In this document: piece after piece, positions 1 to 5,912 of the stretch
How the letters are laid out: every line of letters begins with the position of its first letter
Position numbering within the stretch: position 1 is the stretch's first letter
Program-made: the position numbers and the translations under genes
From: Chitinispirillaceae bacterium
GTDB lineage: Bacteria; Fibrobacterota; Chitinivibrionia; Chitinivibrionales; Chitinispirillaceae
Assembly: GCA_016926315.1 (NCBI GenBank)
Contig: JAFGOU010000451.1
Coordinates: forward strand, 1-7,815
DNA length: 7,815 bases
Reading direction: 5' to 3'
Notes under the pieces: model-generated
What the model was told of the DNA's origin: nothing
The model's input: only the letters and a program-made list of their open reading frames with translations
Databases searched by the model: none

Positions 1-327
1 GTGACGACCTACCAGGCGGACGCAAGCCTGCTCGACATCACGACCATCGACAGCCTCGACTATATGCGCGACGTGATGGGCGCGGCCCATGCCATGTTCA
101 AGAAAATGAAGGCGACCGACCGCACGCTCGACGCGCTTACGAGCGTCACCAAAGCCAAACTGTATGACCTGGAGGCCGCTGAGATCCTGCGCAACGTCGA
201 TGATCATATCGGCGAGGTGGTGCTCGAAGAGGGCGCGGAAGCGGGCGAGTACCGTATGGAGATCCCGGCGCCGGTAGTGCCGGGCCTGCATGTGCTCAAC
301 GAGAAGATCATTCTGCACCTGAACTAG
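1..327 (+). CDS. Contractile tail sheath protein, C-terminal part (5' truncated by window)
   Basis: The frame is open from the first base to a TAG at 325-327. The GTG at base 1 is an ordinary internal Val codon, so this is the last 108 residues of a longer protein. These residues look like the C-terminal domain of Mu gpL-type sheath proteins: a 'sIDSLDYMRD' segment (about 17-24), a helical 'LEAAEILRNVDDH' stretch (about 57-69), and a closing 'IPAPVVPGLHVLNEKIILHL' strand region (about 88-107) of the kind that ends many phage sheaths. In the particle, sheath subunits wrap the tube and contract to drive it through the host envelope. The position directly before a tail tube gene is the standard order and supports the call. 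The N-terminal and middle domains are outside the window, so family assignment rests on this end and on synteny. Confidence 0.8.
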   Translation: MTTYQADASLLDITTIDSLDYMRDVMGAAHAMFKKMKATDRTLDALTSVTKAKLYDLEAAEILRNVDDHIGEVVLEEGAEAGEYRMEIPAPVVPGLHVLNEKIILHLN

Positions 328-367
328 AAACCAAGGCCGAACGAAGAAAAAGGCAACGGTTGATAAG

Positions 368-397
368 GGGAGAAGGAGGTCATGACTCGCTTCTCCC
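368..397 (+). promoter_or_regulatory. Perfect 8-bp stem hairpin between sheath and tube genes
   Basis: GGGAGAAG (368-375) is the exact reverse complement of CTTCTCCC (390-397). Inside it, GAG (376-378) can pair with CTC (386-388), leaving one bulged base and a 7-base loop. No run of T follows, so it is not a standard intrinsic terminator. The stem contains a strong Shine-Dalgarno-like AGGAGG, which would be masked when folded. It probably affects mRNA stability or processing between two highly expressed structural genes; that role is inference. Confidence 0.5.
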
Positions 398-408
398 GGA
401 ATAAAACG

Positions 409-424
409 AGGGCGCGGCCCTTTT
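409..424 (+). terminator. Weak terminator-like hairpin before tube gene
   Basis: AGGGC (409-413) pairs with GCCCT (417-421) around a GCG loop, and T421-T424 gives a four-base T run, the first T being in the stem. The stem is short and the T run is minimal, so at most partial termination or pausing is expected. It lies 22 bases before the tube start and 11 bases after the larger hairpin. Confidence 0.25.
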
Positions 425-446
425 ACGATACTGCAAAGGAGCAAAC

Positions 447-809
447 ATGTCAGGCGATTACATCATCCTGTGCGAACTGACGGTTGACAATACGACCATC
501 ACCGATTTCAAGTCGGTGGAGGAGTCGGAGGTAGAGCTGGCAAAGGCCGTGAAGGCGATGAAAAAGACCGGGTTCGGCGAAATTACGCCGATCTACGGCA
601 TCGTCGTCGACTACCTGGTGCCGTCGGCCGGCACGCCGTACAACTGGGAGAGCCTCAGAAACGGGACGCTCACGATCATCGACGACGGCGGCCGCAAGAC
701 GATTTACAGCGGAGTCCGCAGTCTCAAGGTCGGGGCGCTCAAACGTGACGGTGAAAACGAGATGGTGCAGCAGATCACGCTCGGGGCGAAGAAAAAGATT
801 TCAGGCTGA
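447..809 (+). CDS. Tail tube protein (Mu gpM-like)
   Basis: A 120-residue protein, close to the length of Mu gpM (about 118 residues). It forms the stacked hexameric rings of the rigid inner tube through which DNA leaves. The features fit the family: a short N-terminal strand region 'DYIILCELTVDNTTI', a central 'TPIYGIVVDYLVPSAGTPYNW' segment (about 47-67), an 'LTIIDDGGRKTIYSGV' hairpin, and a polar C-terminus ending in KKKISG. No signal peptide or membrane segment is seen. The ATG start is well supported by AAAGGAG at 435-441, five bases upstream. It follows the sheath after a 119-base gap and precedes the assembly chaperone after a 135-base gap; these are the only true intergenic gaps in the window, so its expression may be set separately from its neighbours. 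Function rests on length, overall sequence character and synteny between sheath and chaperone. Confidence 0.82.
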   Translation: MSGDYIILCELTVDNTTITDFKSVEESEVELAKAVKAMKKTGFGEITPIYGIVVDYLVPSAGTPYNWESLRNGTLTIIDDGGRKTIYSGVRSLKVGALKRDGENEMVQQITLGAKKKISG

Positions 810-893
810 ATATTTAGCCCACGGATGCCACCGGGCAAGCGCTTAATGCGGGCGGCCAGGCAGTAGGCAAAGGGCGACTACCAATAAGCGGCA

Positions 894-918
894 GGGCGGA
901 GGCGATGTGCCTCCGCCC
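894..918 (+). promoter_or_regulatory. Perfect 10-bp GC-rich hairpin between tube and chaperone genes
   Basis: GGGCGGAGGC (894-903) and GCCTCCGCCC (909-918) are exact reverse complements separated by a 5-base GATGT loop. The stem is very stable, but ATTACTAC follows rather than a T run, so it is not a textbook intrinsic terminator. It sits 26 bases before the chaperone ATG. It may be an mRNA 3'-end stabiliser for the abundant tube message, a processing site, or a leaky terminator that lowers chaperone and tape-measure expression. The rest of the 810-944 gap holds no convincing gene. Confidence 0.55.
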
Positions 919-944
919 ATTACTACACAGCAAAGGGGAGAATC

Positions 945-1253
945 ATGGCGCATATCACCGAAACGCTGTTTCTTACCACCGGCGTCGAATACGACGGCAA
1001 ACAGCACCGCGAAATCACTATCCGCATTCCGATCGTGCAAGATTCAGTGGATGTTGAAAAGGAAACTTCCGGATCGGGCATCCTCTTAAAAGCGCTTTCA
1101 ATGCTCAGAAAACAGGTTGTAACTTTCGGTTCAATCCCTCTTGAAAAAATCAGCGTTGACCTGCTCGGGCAGCTCACAGAAACCGATCTCGACCTGCTCG
1201 ATGAGGCGTCCAAAGGGCTCAAAAAAAAAGCGCTCTGGCAGAAGAGGGACTGA
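945..1253 (+). CDS. Tail assembly chaperone, short form (Mu gp41 / lambda gpG-like)
   Basis: A 102-residue protein just upstream of the tape measure gene, the conserved place for tail assembly chaperones. It resembles the gp41/gpE' group: an N-terminal strand pair 'TETLFLTTGVEYDGKQHREITIRIP' (about 5-29), then a helical body 'GILLKALSMLRKQVVTF' and 'LTETDLDLLDEASKGLKKK' (about 78-95). These proteins bind the tape measure during assembly and are absent from the finished tail. The ATG start is backed by AAGGGGAG at 933-940, four bases upstream. The last codons run through nine A's (1221-1229), after which the zero frame adds only seven residues (ALWQKRD) before TGA at 1251-1253. This is the layout of a gene with a programmed frameshift, described in the next entry. 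Confidence 0.78.
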   Translation: MAHITETLFLTTGVEYDGKQHREITIRIPIVQDSVDVEKETSGSGILLKALSMLRKQVVTFGSIPLEKISVDLLGQLTETDLDLLDEASKGLKKKALWQKRD

Positions 1254-1423
1254 AATACCAGCGGTTGCGGGAGGTTCTGCTCGTGAAAAACGGCTACCGG
1301 CTCGACGAAATACGGCAGATGACCGAAGAAGAGGCGGAATCGCGCGTCGCCGTCCTCATAAACAGTCGGAGCGATTCCGGCAATGTAACGGTACGCAAAC
1401 GTCAGGTGCTGAGAAATAAATGA
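945..1423 (+). CDS. Tail assembly chaperone, -1 frameshifted long form (lambda gpGT-like)
   Basis: A -1 slip on the A run joins residues 1-95 of the chaperone to a second open frame read from 1229 to TGA at 1421-1423, giving a 159-residue product. The added 64 residues begin SALAEEGLKYQRLREVLLV, continue with NGYRLDEIRQMTEEEAESRV, and end VRKRQVLRNK. They have the charged, helical look of lambda T-type domains, which recruit tube subunits to the chaperone/tape-measure complex. The -1 frame is open only from 1205, after a TGA at 1202-1204, and has no good start of its own, so a slip is the simplest way to express it. Its stop overlaps the tape-measure ATG as ATGA. The other shifted frame (through 1419) is Arg-rich and looks non-coding. 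Lambda uses -1 here; from memory Mu is reported to use -2. Frameshifting is inferred from sequence only. Confidence 0.72.
1223..1229 (+). other. Candidate -1 ribosomal slippery heptamer A AAA AAA
   Basis: Within the run of nine A's (1221-1229), zero-frame codons are AAA AAA AAA, so A AAA AAA at 1223-1229 allows both tRNAs to re-pair after a one-base backward slip. An SD-like AAAGGG at 1212-1217 ends 5 bases upstream and could stimulate slipping. GCAGAA (1238-1243) can pair with TTCTGC (1275-1280), giving a possible weak downstream stem 8 bases after the site. The stimulators are tentative. Confidence 0.65.
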
Positions 1424-3198
1424 GTTCCGACAAAATGAAAATTGCGCTTGAAATCCTCGGCTCATCCGCCGGAGCTCAGGCCGCATTGCGCCAGACGCAG
1501 AGTTCGGTCAGGACGTTCGCGAACAACGCGCGCCAGGAGTTCAAGTCGATACAGGGTTTCATGGGCAGCACCATGGGCAAGCTCGCCGGGATCGGCGCCG
1601 GGTTCGGGGCCTTCCAGCTCCTGCAGGGCAGCGCCATGCTCGACAAGAGCCTGACCAGGATCGGGCAGATGGCCGGTGTCGGAAAAGATAAGGTGAAACA
1701 GTTGCGGGATGAGCTGTTTACAATGTCGGAGCAGACGGGAAGTAAAATAGAACTGCTCGGCGAAGGCTTCGAGCGGCTTATTGCATCGGGCGCGAACTGG
1801 GAACAGTCGAGGAGCATGATTCAGGCAATCAACACGGCGACTGCCGTCACCGGTTCGAATGCTGAAACCCTGGCTAACGCCATGACCACCGCTGGTGAGG
1901 TATTCAAGGACCTCGACCTGTCAAAGGCTGAAACGGCAAAGAATATCCTGGATAAAATGGCGGTGGCCGGAAGGCTCGGCAACGCGGAACTGGAAAACCT
2001 CAGTTCAATTTTCGCGCGTTCCGCCATGAGCGCGCAGAGTGCCGGCATGTCGTTCGAACAGTCGTTGTCGTTCATCGAGGCGCTCAGCCAGGTAGAACGT
2101 TCTCCGGAACGGCTTGCCACGCTGGCCGACGCCACGCTGCGGATATTCAATAATATGTCGCAAGTGAAGCGCCTCGAACGCGCCGGATTCAAATTTTTCA
2201 ACCCGGACAGTTCGCGCAGGGATGCCTTTGAAGTGCTCAACGATATTCGCGCAAAATACCAGAGCGTCAATACCGACCTTGGTAAATTGAAGTTTATCGA
2301 GTCGGTATTCAAGGGGGCGGATGAACGGACGGTGCGCGGCCTGCGCATTCTGCTCGGCGGTACCGCTCTTGAAAGTGGAAGGTTATTTGAAGAAAAGATC
2401 AAGCAGGCCGGCGGGACGCTCGACCGCGACCTTACGAACGCAATCGACAATTCAATTGACCAGGTCGGCCGACTCAACGCAGCGCTGCGAAACGCCGCCG
2501 AATCCTTTGTCAAGCCTATAAACCGGGGTATTACAAAAACCGTCAAATTCATGCAGGACGAATACGGCATGAGCGGCGGGCAGATCGCCGGGGTCGGAGC
2601 CGCGTCGCTGTTGACCGCATACCTTGGCGGAAAAATGCTTAAAGGCTGGGCCGGGCGGCTCCTGCAGGCCGGAACCGGTACCGCTGGCGGCGTCGCCGCG
2701 GGAAAAGCGATTGAAGCTGCCGCCGGTGTCGCACCCGTTTTCGTAACGAACTGGCCGCTGGGCGGGTTGGGCGGCGTCGGCGTAGGATCGGGCATCCCGG
2801 GTATTGCCGGCGGCATAGGTAAAAAAACGGCGGTGGCCGCTGCTGCCGGTTTCGGCGCACCGGTACTGGCGGCTTCGATGGTCGGCCTCGGTCTGTTCGG
2901 CGCCTACAAGATAAACCAGAAAAACACCGACACACGCATTGCCGAAATGGAACTTCAGAAACGCATCTCTCAGACCGGCTATGCCTCAAACGAGATCCGC
3001 GATGCCATATTCCAGGCCAAGGGCCTTACACCGCCGGTAAATATTGAAATCACCGTCGATACGGAGTCGGGCAAGCATATTGTCAAAAGCAACGCAAAAG
3101 ACACAAAGTCGGCGGTATCCATGCGTAATCGCGGATCGTTTTACCTGGGCACGACGCCAGACGGAACGCCGCTCTATCAGTTTCCGGGTGGTAACTGA
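1420..3198 (+). CDS. Tail tape measure protein (TP901-type core)
   Basis: A 592-residue protein that sets tail length and is threaded inside the tube. Positioned right after the chaperone pair, it starts at an ATG overlapping the chaperone stop (ATGA, 1420-1423). After an N-terminal polar helix region, residues about 70-300 match the TP901/PhageMin_Tail type core, with phrases such as 'LLGEGFERLIASGANW', 'NAETLANAMTTAGEVFKDL' and 'AELENLSSIFARSAMSAQSAGMSFEQ'. Residues about 384-498 are Gly/Ala-rich and hydrophobic, interrupted by few charges, the part that in this family can enter the host inner membrane during DNA delivery. The C-terminus is soluble and charged. At the usual rule of about 1.5 angstrom per residue, the tail would be near 90 nm, somewhat shorter than Mu. 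It is shorter than Mu's tape measure (about 750 residues) but appears intact. Confidence 0.88.
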   Translation: MSSDKMKIALEILGSSAGAQAALRQTQSSVRTFANNARQEFKSIQGFMGSTMGKLAGIGAGFGAFQLLQGSAMLDKSLTRIGQMAGVGKDKVKQLRDELFTMSEQTGSKIELLGEGFERLIASGANWEQSRSMIQAINTATAVTGSNAETLANAMTTAGEVFKDLDLSKAETAKNILDKMAVAGRLGNAELENLSSIFARSAMSAQSAGMSFEQSLSFIEALSQVERSPERLATLADATLRIFNNMSQVKRLERAGFKFFNPDSSRRDAFEVLNDIRAKYQSVNTDLGKLKFIESVFKGADERTVRGLRILLGGTALESGRLFEEKIKQAGGTLDRDLTNAIDNSIDQVGRLNAALRNAAESFVKPINRGITKTVKFMQDEYGMSGGQIAGVGAASLLTAYLGGKMLKGWAGRLLQAGTGTAGGVAAGKAIEAAAGVAPVFVTNWPLGGLGGVGVGSGIPGIAGGIGKKTAVAAAAGFGAPVLAASMVGLGLFGAYKINQKNTDTRIAEMELQKRISQTGYASNEIRDAIFQAKGLTPPVNIEITVDTESGKHIVKSNAKDTKSAVSMRNRGSFYLGTTPDGTPLYQFPGGN

Positions 3199-4496
3199 TG
3201 TCAACCTCAAAGCCCTGGCGAATCGACGGCATGCCGCTCGACACCATCGATGTAAGCGACGCGTTTACCATGGCCATCGCGCAGCACAAGATCCCGTACC
3301 GTCGCGGCGCGACGCTTGAAAACATGGGGCTCGACGACCGGAGCATAAAGTTCCGCTGCGTGTTCATGGAGGAACGGTACGCCGACCATAACCCGTTTGT
3401 CGAAAAAATGACGGCCACGCAGGAAGACAGCCACGAGCTCGACCATCCGGAGTGGGGCATACTCTTCGGCTCGGTCAACTCCATCGTTGCGACCTATGAT
3501 GATACCGACCAGGTCGTGAACGTCGATTTTACGTTCGTCGTCGAGGCTGACGTCAAACCGGAATCGTACGTGTTCCTGCCGACCACGGTCGCATCGGTCG
3601 TTGAAGACAACTACGCGGCGCTGCAGGCCGGCCAGATGGAAAAGCTCGCCGCCGACATGGAAGACGAAATCGGCAGCGAAGCGTCGGAGATCGTGACGCA
3701 GGAGATCGATCCTGATCAAACGCTGCTCGAACAGTTTCTGTCGGCGTCCGTTGCCGCCCGGGCGTACATCGCTGAAATAGACGCTGCAATCGCGCTCTGC
3801 GAAGCGACGCTTGCCGATGTCGAAATAACATCGTCGTCGTATATCAATACCGTCGATTACGGCACAGGGCTCCCGGGTCGCCTGGTCGGAGCGATGGCGC
3901 GCGTTTGCGAGCGGTTCTGTCATTCCGGCGCCGCTACTGCTGATTCACCTCGTTCATGGCTGGCGTCGCTCGAATCTGCATACGCCGGGTTTCTGACTCT
4001 GTTTTCCAACAAGTCGTTCCTCGCTGCGGACCAGATGCAGTATTCCCAGGCGGTACGATACTCACTCGAAACCTCGTACCAATACGCAGAGGATAATGAC
4101 AAAGCACTGACACTGAAAACGGTGGAACAGGAAATTCCGTTCGACGTGCTTGGCAGGCGGATATCGGCGGTGGACGCGCCGGAGATCATGACCATAAACG
4201 AACTCGATGAAACGCTGTATGTCGCCCGCGCGTTGCTCCAGCGGTGTGTTGATTTGAACCGTGGCGCGGCGTGGACCTATAAGCGCATGGCCGACGCGCT
4301 GTTCCAGCATGTGCAGACGACCAGGCTGCAACGCCACCGGATCGTCACCGTCTCGCTGGAAACCCCGGCGCCCATGCACCTGGTCTGCTTCAGGCACGGG
4401 CTGCCCGTCGGCATGGCCGACCGGGTATTATCGCTGAATCCACAGATAAAAAACGCCAACCAGGTTACCGGTGAGGTCAGGCTCTATGCCGCGTGA
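3198..4496 (+). CDS. Mu gpN-like tail/baseplate protein (DNA circularization N-terminal domain)
   Basis: A 432-residue protein whose first roughly 95 residues look like the DNA_circ_N domain of Mu gpN: 'SKPWRIDGMPLDTIDV' near the start, an 'IPYRRGATLENMGLDDRSIKFRCVF' core (about 32-56), and 'HPEWGILFGSVNSIVATYDD' (about 82-101), a layout typical of the family. The older name refers to a proposed role in joining or protecting ends of injected DNA; the protein is a tail component and its place between tape measure and hub genes fits a role linking the tube end to the baseplate. The rest is mostly helical by eye and less conserved, ending in 'LNPQIKNANQVTGEVRLYAA'. The ATG overlaps the tape-measure stop as TGATG (3196-3200), with GGGTGG at 3186-3191 as a likely ribosome site. 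Mu gpN is somewhat longer (about 490 residues). Confidence 0.82.
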   Translation: MSTSKPWRIDGMPLDTIDVSDAFTMAIAQHKIPYRRGATLENMGLDDRSIKFRCVFMEERYADHNPFVEKMTATQEDSHELDHPEWGILFGSVNSIVATYDDTDQVVNVDFTFVVEADVKPESYVFLPTTVASVVEDNYAALQAGQMEKLAADMEDEIGSEASEIVTQEIDPDQTLLEQFLSASVAARAYIAEIDAAIALCEATLADVEITSSSYINTVDYGTGLPGRLVGAMARVCERFCHSGAATADSPRSWLASLESAYAGFLTLFSNKSFLAADQMQYSQAVRYSLETSYQYAEDNDKALTLKTVEQEIPFDVLGRRISAVDAPEIMTINELDETLYVARALLQRCVDLNRGAAWTYKRMADALFQHVQTTRLQRHRIVTVSLETPAPMHLVCFRHGLPVGMADRVLSLNPQIKNANQVTGEVRLYAA

Positions 4497-4497
4497 T
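4486..4497 (+). repeat. 12-bp direct repeat, copy 1, at gpN-like/gpP junction
   Basis: ATGCCGCGTGAT is both the end of the upstream gene (reading GCC GCG TGA, ...AA-stop) and the start of gpP (ATG CCG CGT GAT, MPRD). An identical copy lies at 5522-5533 with the same role one gene later. Confidence 0.85.
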
Positions 4498-5532
4498 ACC
4501 GCACATCTCACCGTAAACGACACGCGTATCGACGATTTGATATCGTACGACGTGGATTCAGATCTTTATATCGCCGCAGACGCGTTCGAGTTCAATGTGC
4601 TGAGGAAAGGCTCGCTGGCAGCCGGTGACATTGTCAGGTTTTACGTAAACGACAAGCCGGCGCTTACCGGAGTGGTCAACAGGTTGACCGCGAAAAGCGG
4701 GAAGCGTGAAGGCGTTCTCAAAACCCTTGCGGGTACCGACATGATGGGCATGCTCTGCGGCCATTGCAGCGCTGCGTTGGGCGATATCGTGGCGCCCAAA
4801 GCGCTCGAGCTGAACGTCCTGGTCGGGTTTCTTATCGACGATCTTCCGAAAAAGTACGTGCGTGGCATGAACGACATTGTGTTTCAGAAAGGAACTGCGA
4901 GGCTGTCGATATCGTTCGAACATGTCAACGCGTCGCCCGGGCAGACAGTGTTCGACATTCTCCGGACAGCCGCATCGAGCCGCGGTCTGCTCTTCTGGTG
5001 CGACGAAGACGGCAAGTTCAATTTCGGCAAGCCGCTGTCGCACGGGCGGCCGGTTTTCGATATCGTCCGCAGGTCGTCGGGTAACGGCAACAACGTGATA
5101 ACCGGCCAGACGATTAATGACATCGAGGACGGCTTTTCAAAGGTCAAAGTCTACTGCCAGTCGCAGTCCGACGGCGATTACGACGCGAACAACGTGTCTG
5201 CGTCAGCGGAACTCAGCGTGCCGGATGAATTCCCGTTTTACCGGCTGCGTACCGTTCAGATAAACGTCGACAAAACGAGTCCGTCGCTCGAGGCAAAACG
5301 GCTGATCAACCAGGTGCGGGCAAGCCTTTTCCGGTATGAGTATATGGTTCCCGGGCATTCGCAAAAGGGGTTGAATTACCGGGCCAACGAGATGGCGCAT
5401 ATCGACGATGACGATCTCGATGTGCATGGAGATTTCCTGATTTACGGCAGGAAGTTTACCTGCAATAAAGAAACCGGGCCGGCGACACAGTTGCGGCTCG
5501 GCATACCCGGGGTGGTATTCAATGCCGCGTGA
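4486..5532 (+). CDS. Baseplate hub protein gpP (Mu gp44 / P2 gpD, T4 gp27-like)
   Basis: A 348-residue protein from ATG 4486, similar to Mu gpP (about 379). Such proteins form the trimeric hub that joins the tube to the central spike. Visible family features are an N-terminal beta domain (about 1-65, including 'AADAFEFNVLRKGSLAAGD' and 'RFYVNDKPALTGVVNRL'), a central 'PGQTVFDILRTAASSRGLLFW' segment (about 152-172) typical of late-control-D/hub proteins, and a later 'DIEDGFSKVKVYCQSQ' strand region. A GTG at 4471 is in frame, but ATG 4486 is preferred: GGTGAGG at 4470-4476 lies nine bases before it. The start overlaps the gpN-like gene by 11 bases, and the same 12-base junction recurs at the end of this gene. 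It is followed directly by gp46, not by the gp45 spike as in Mu. Confidence 0.85.
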   Translation: MPRDTAHLTVNDTRIDDLISYDVDSDLYIAADAFEFNVLRKGSLAAGDIVRFYVNDKPALTGVVNRLTAKSGKREGVLKTLAGTDMMGMLCGHCSAALGDIVAPKALELNVLVGFLIDDLPKKYVRGMNDIVFQKGTARLSISFEHVNASPGQTVFDILRTAASSRGLLFWCDEDGKFNFGKPLSHGRPVFDIVRRSSGNGNNVITGQTINDIEDGFSKVKVYCQSQSDGDYDANNVSASAELSVPDEFPFYRLRTVQINVDKTSPSLEAKRLINQVRASLFRYEYMVPGHSQKGLNYRANEMAHIDDDDLDVHGDFLIYGRKFTCNKETGPATQLRLGIPGVVFNAA

Positions 5533-5533
5533 T
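5522..5533 (+). repeat. 12-bp direct repeat, copy 2, at gpP/gp46 junction
   Basis: An exact second copy of ATGCCGCGTGAT, again giving an upstream ...Ala-Ala-stop and a downstream Met-Pro-Arg-Asp with an 11-base gene overlap. Identity stops at the 12 bases on both sides. The two copies begin 1036 bases apart and bracket the hub gene. Confidence 0.85.
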
Positions 5534-5911
5534 TTCGAACTGGCGTTCAATCCCGATACCGGGGAACTGGACTTCGTTTACGACGAGGAAGCAAAGAATT
5601 TCCGGGTCATCGACGATTGCCGGAATAACCTGGTCATGAGCGTCGCGGTGGCCCAGGCGTCGTTCTGGGCTGCCCCGTCGTTCGGCTCGCGGTCCCGAGA
5701 CGTCCGCAAGATTGCGGCAGACGCTGCAGAGGAAATAGCCGCGCATATCCGGAGCGCCACGCGATGGCTGGTAGATTCCGGCCGTTGTCGTGCCGTCGAC
5801 GTGATGGTAGAAGAGGACACGAATGAGCCCGGACGGATGAATGTGGAGGTCACCGGCCGCCAGGCCGACGGCAGAAACGTACCGTTTACCACCTTTTTAA
5901 GGGTTATATAA
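5522..5911 (+). CDS. Mu gp46-like baseplate wedge protein (T4 gp25/GPW type)
   Basis: A 129-residue protein of the Mu gp46 family (Mu's is about 143 residues), related in role to T4 gp25, a wedge component that nucleates sheath assembly. Visible signs are the start 'DFELAFNPDTGELDFVYDEE', where the phage-encoded value is set out as 'D...G..D', a central 'VAVAQASFWAAPSFGSRSRDVRKI' region (about 42-65) as in gp46 proteins ('L..aL..Dr.A'), a helix 'ADAAEEIAAHIRSATRWLVDSGRC' (about 67-90), and a beta C-terminus ending 'GRNVPFTTFLRVI'. The start ATG overlaps the gpP stop by 11 bases, with GGGGTGG at 5509-5515 upstream. It is followed by the baseplate J gene after a one-base gap (TAA at 5909-5911, ATG at 5913), the conserved gp46-gp47 pair. 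Confidence 0.82.
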   Translation: MPRDFELAFNPDTGELDFVYDEEAKNFRVIDDCRNNLVMSVAVAQASFWAAPSFGSRSRDVRKIAADAAEEIAAHIRSATRWLVDSGRCRAVDVMVEEDTNEPGRMNVEVTGRQADGRNVPFTTFLRVI

Positions 5912-5912
5912 T

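Noticed and set aside
382..480. 32-codon ORF behind a strong AGGAGG between sheath and tube genes
   Set aside because: Spacing from SD to ATG is only about two bases, the SD lies in a hairpin, and the product (MTRFSRNK...) is basic with no sign of being a real protein.
837..844. AAGCGCTT palindrome in the tube-chaperone gap
   Set aside because: Eight-base palindromes are expected by chance in this length and nothing nearby suggests an operator.
825..866. 13-codon ORF in the tube-chaperone gap
   Set aside because: No ribosome site and too short to support.
1141..1419. Plus-strand frame with a KKKRSGRRG-type Arg-rich product in the chaperone region
   Set aside because: This is the -2/+1 frame. 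Its Arg-rich low-complexity translation looks non-coding, while the -1 frame reads as a plausible protein.
1821..2816. Long minus-strand open frame (331 codons) opposite the tape measure gene
   Set aside because: Composition is Ser/Arg/Pro-rich and low in recognisable motifs, as expected from the antisense of a GC-rich coding frame. The + strand gene explains the region.
4471..4485. GTG start for the hub gene, five codons upstream
   Set aside because: It lies inside the likely ribosome site GGTGAGG for ATG 4486, and the downstream start mirrors the MPRD start of the next gene.
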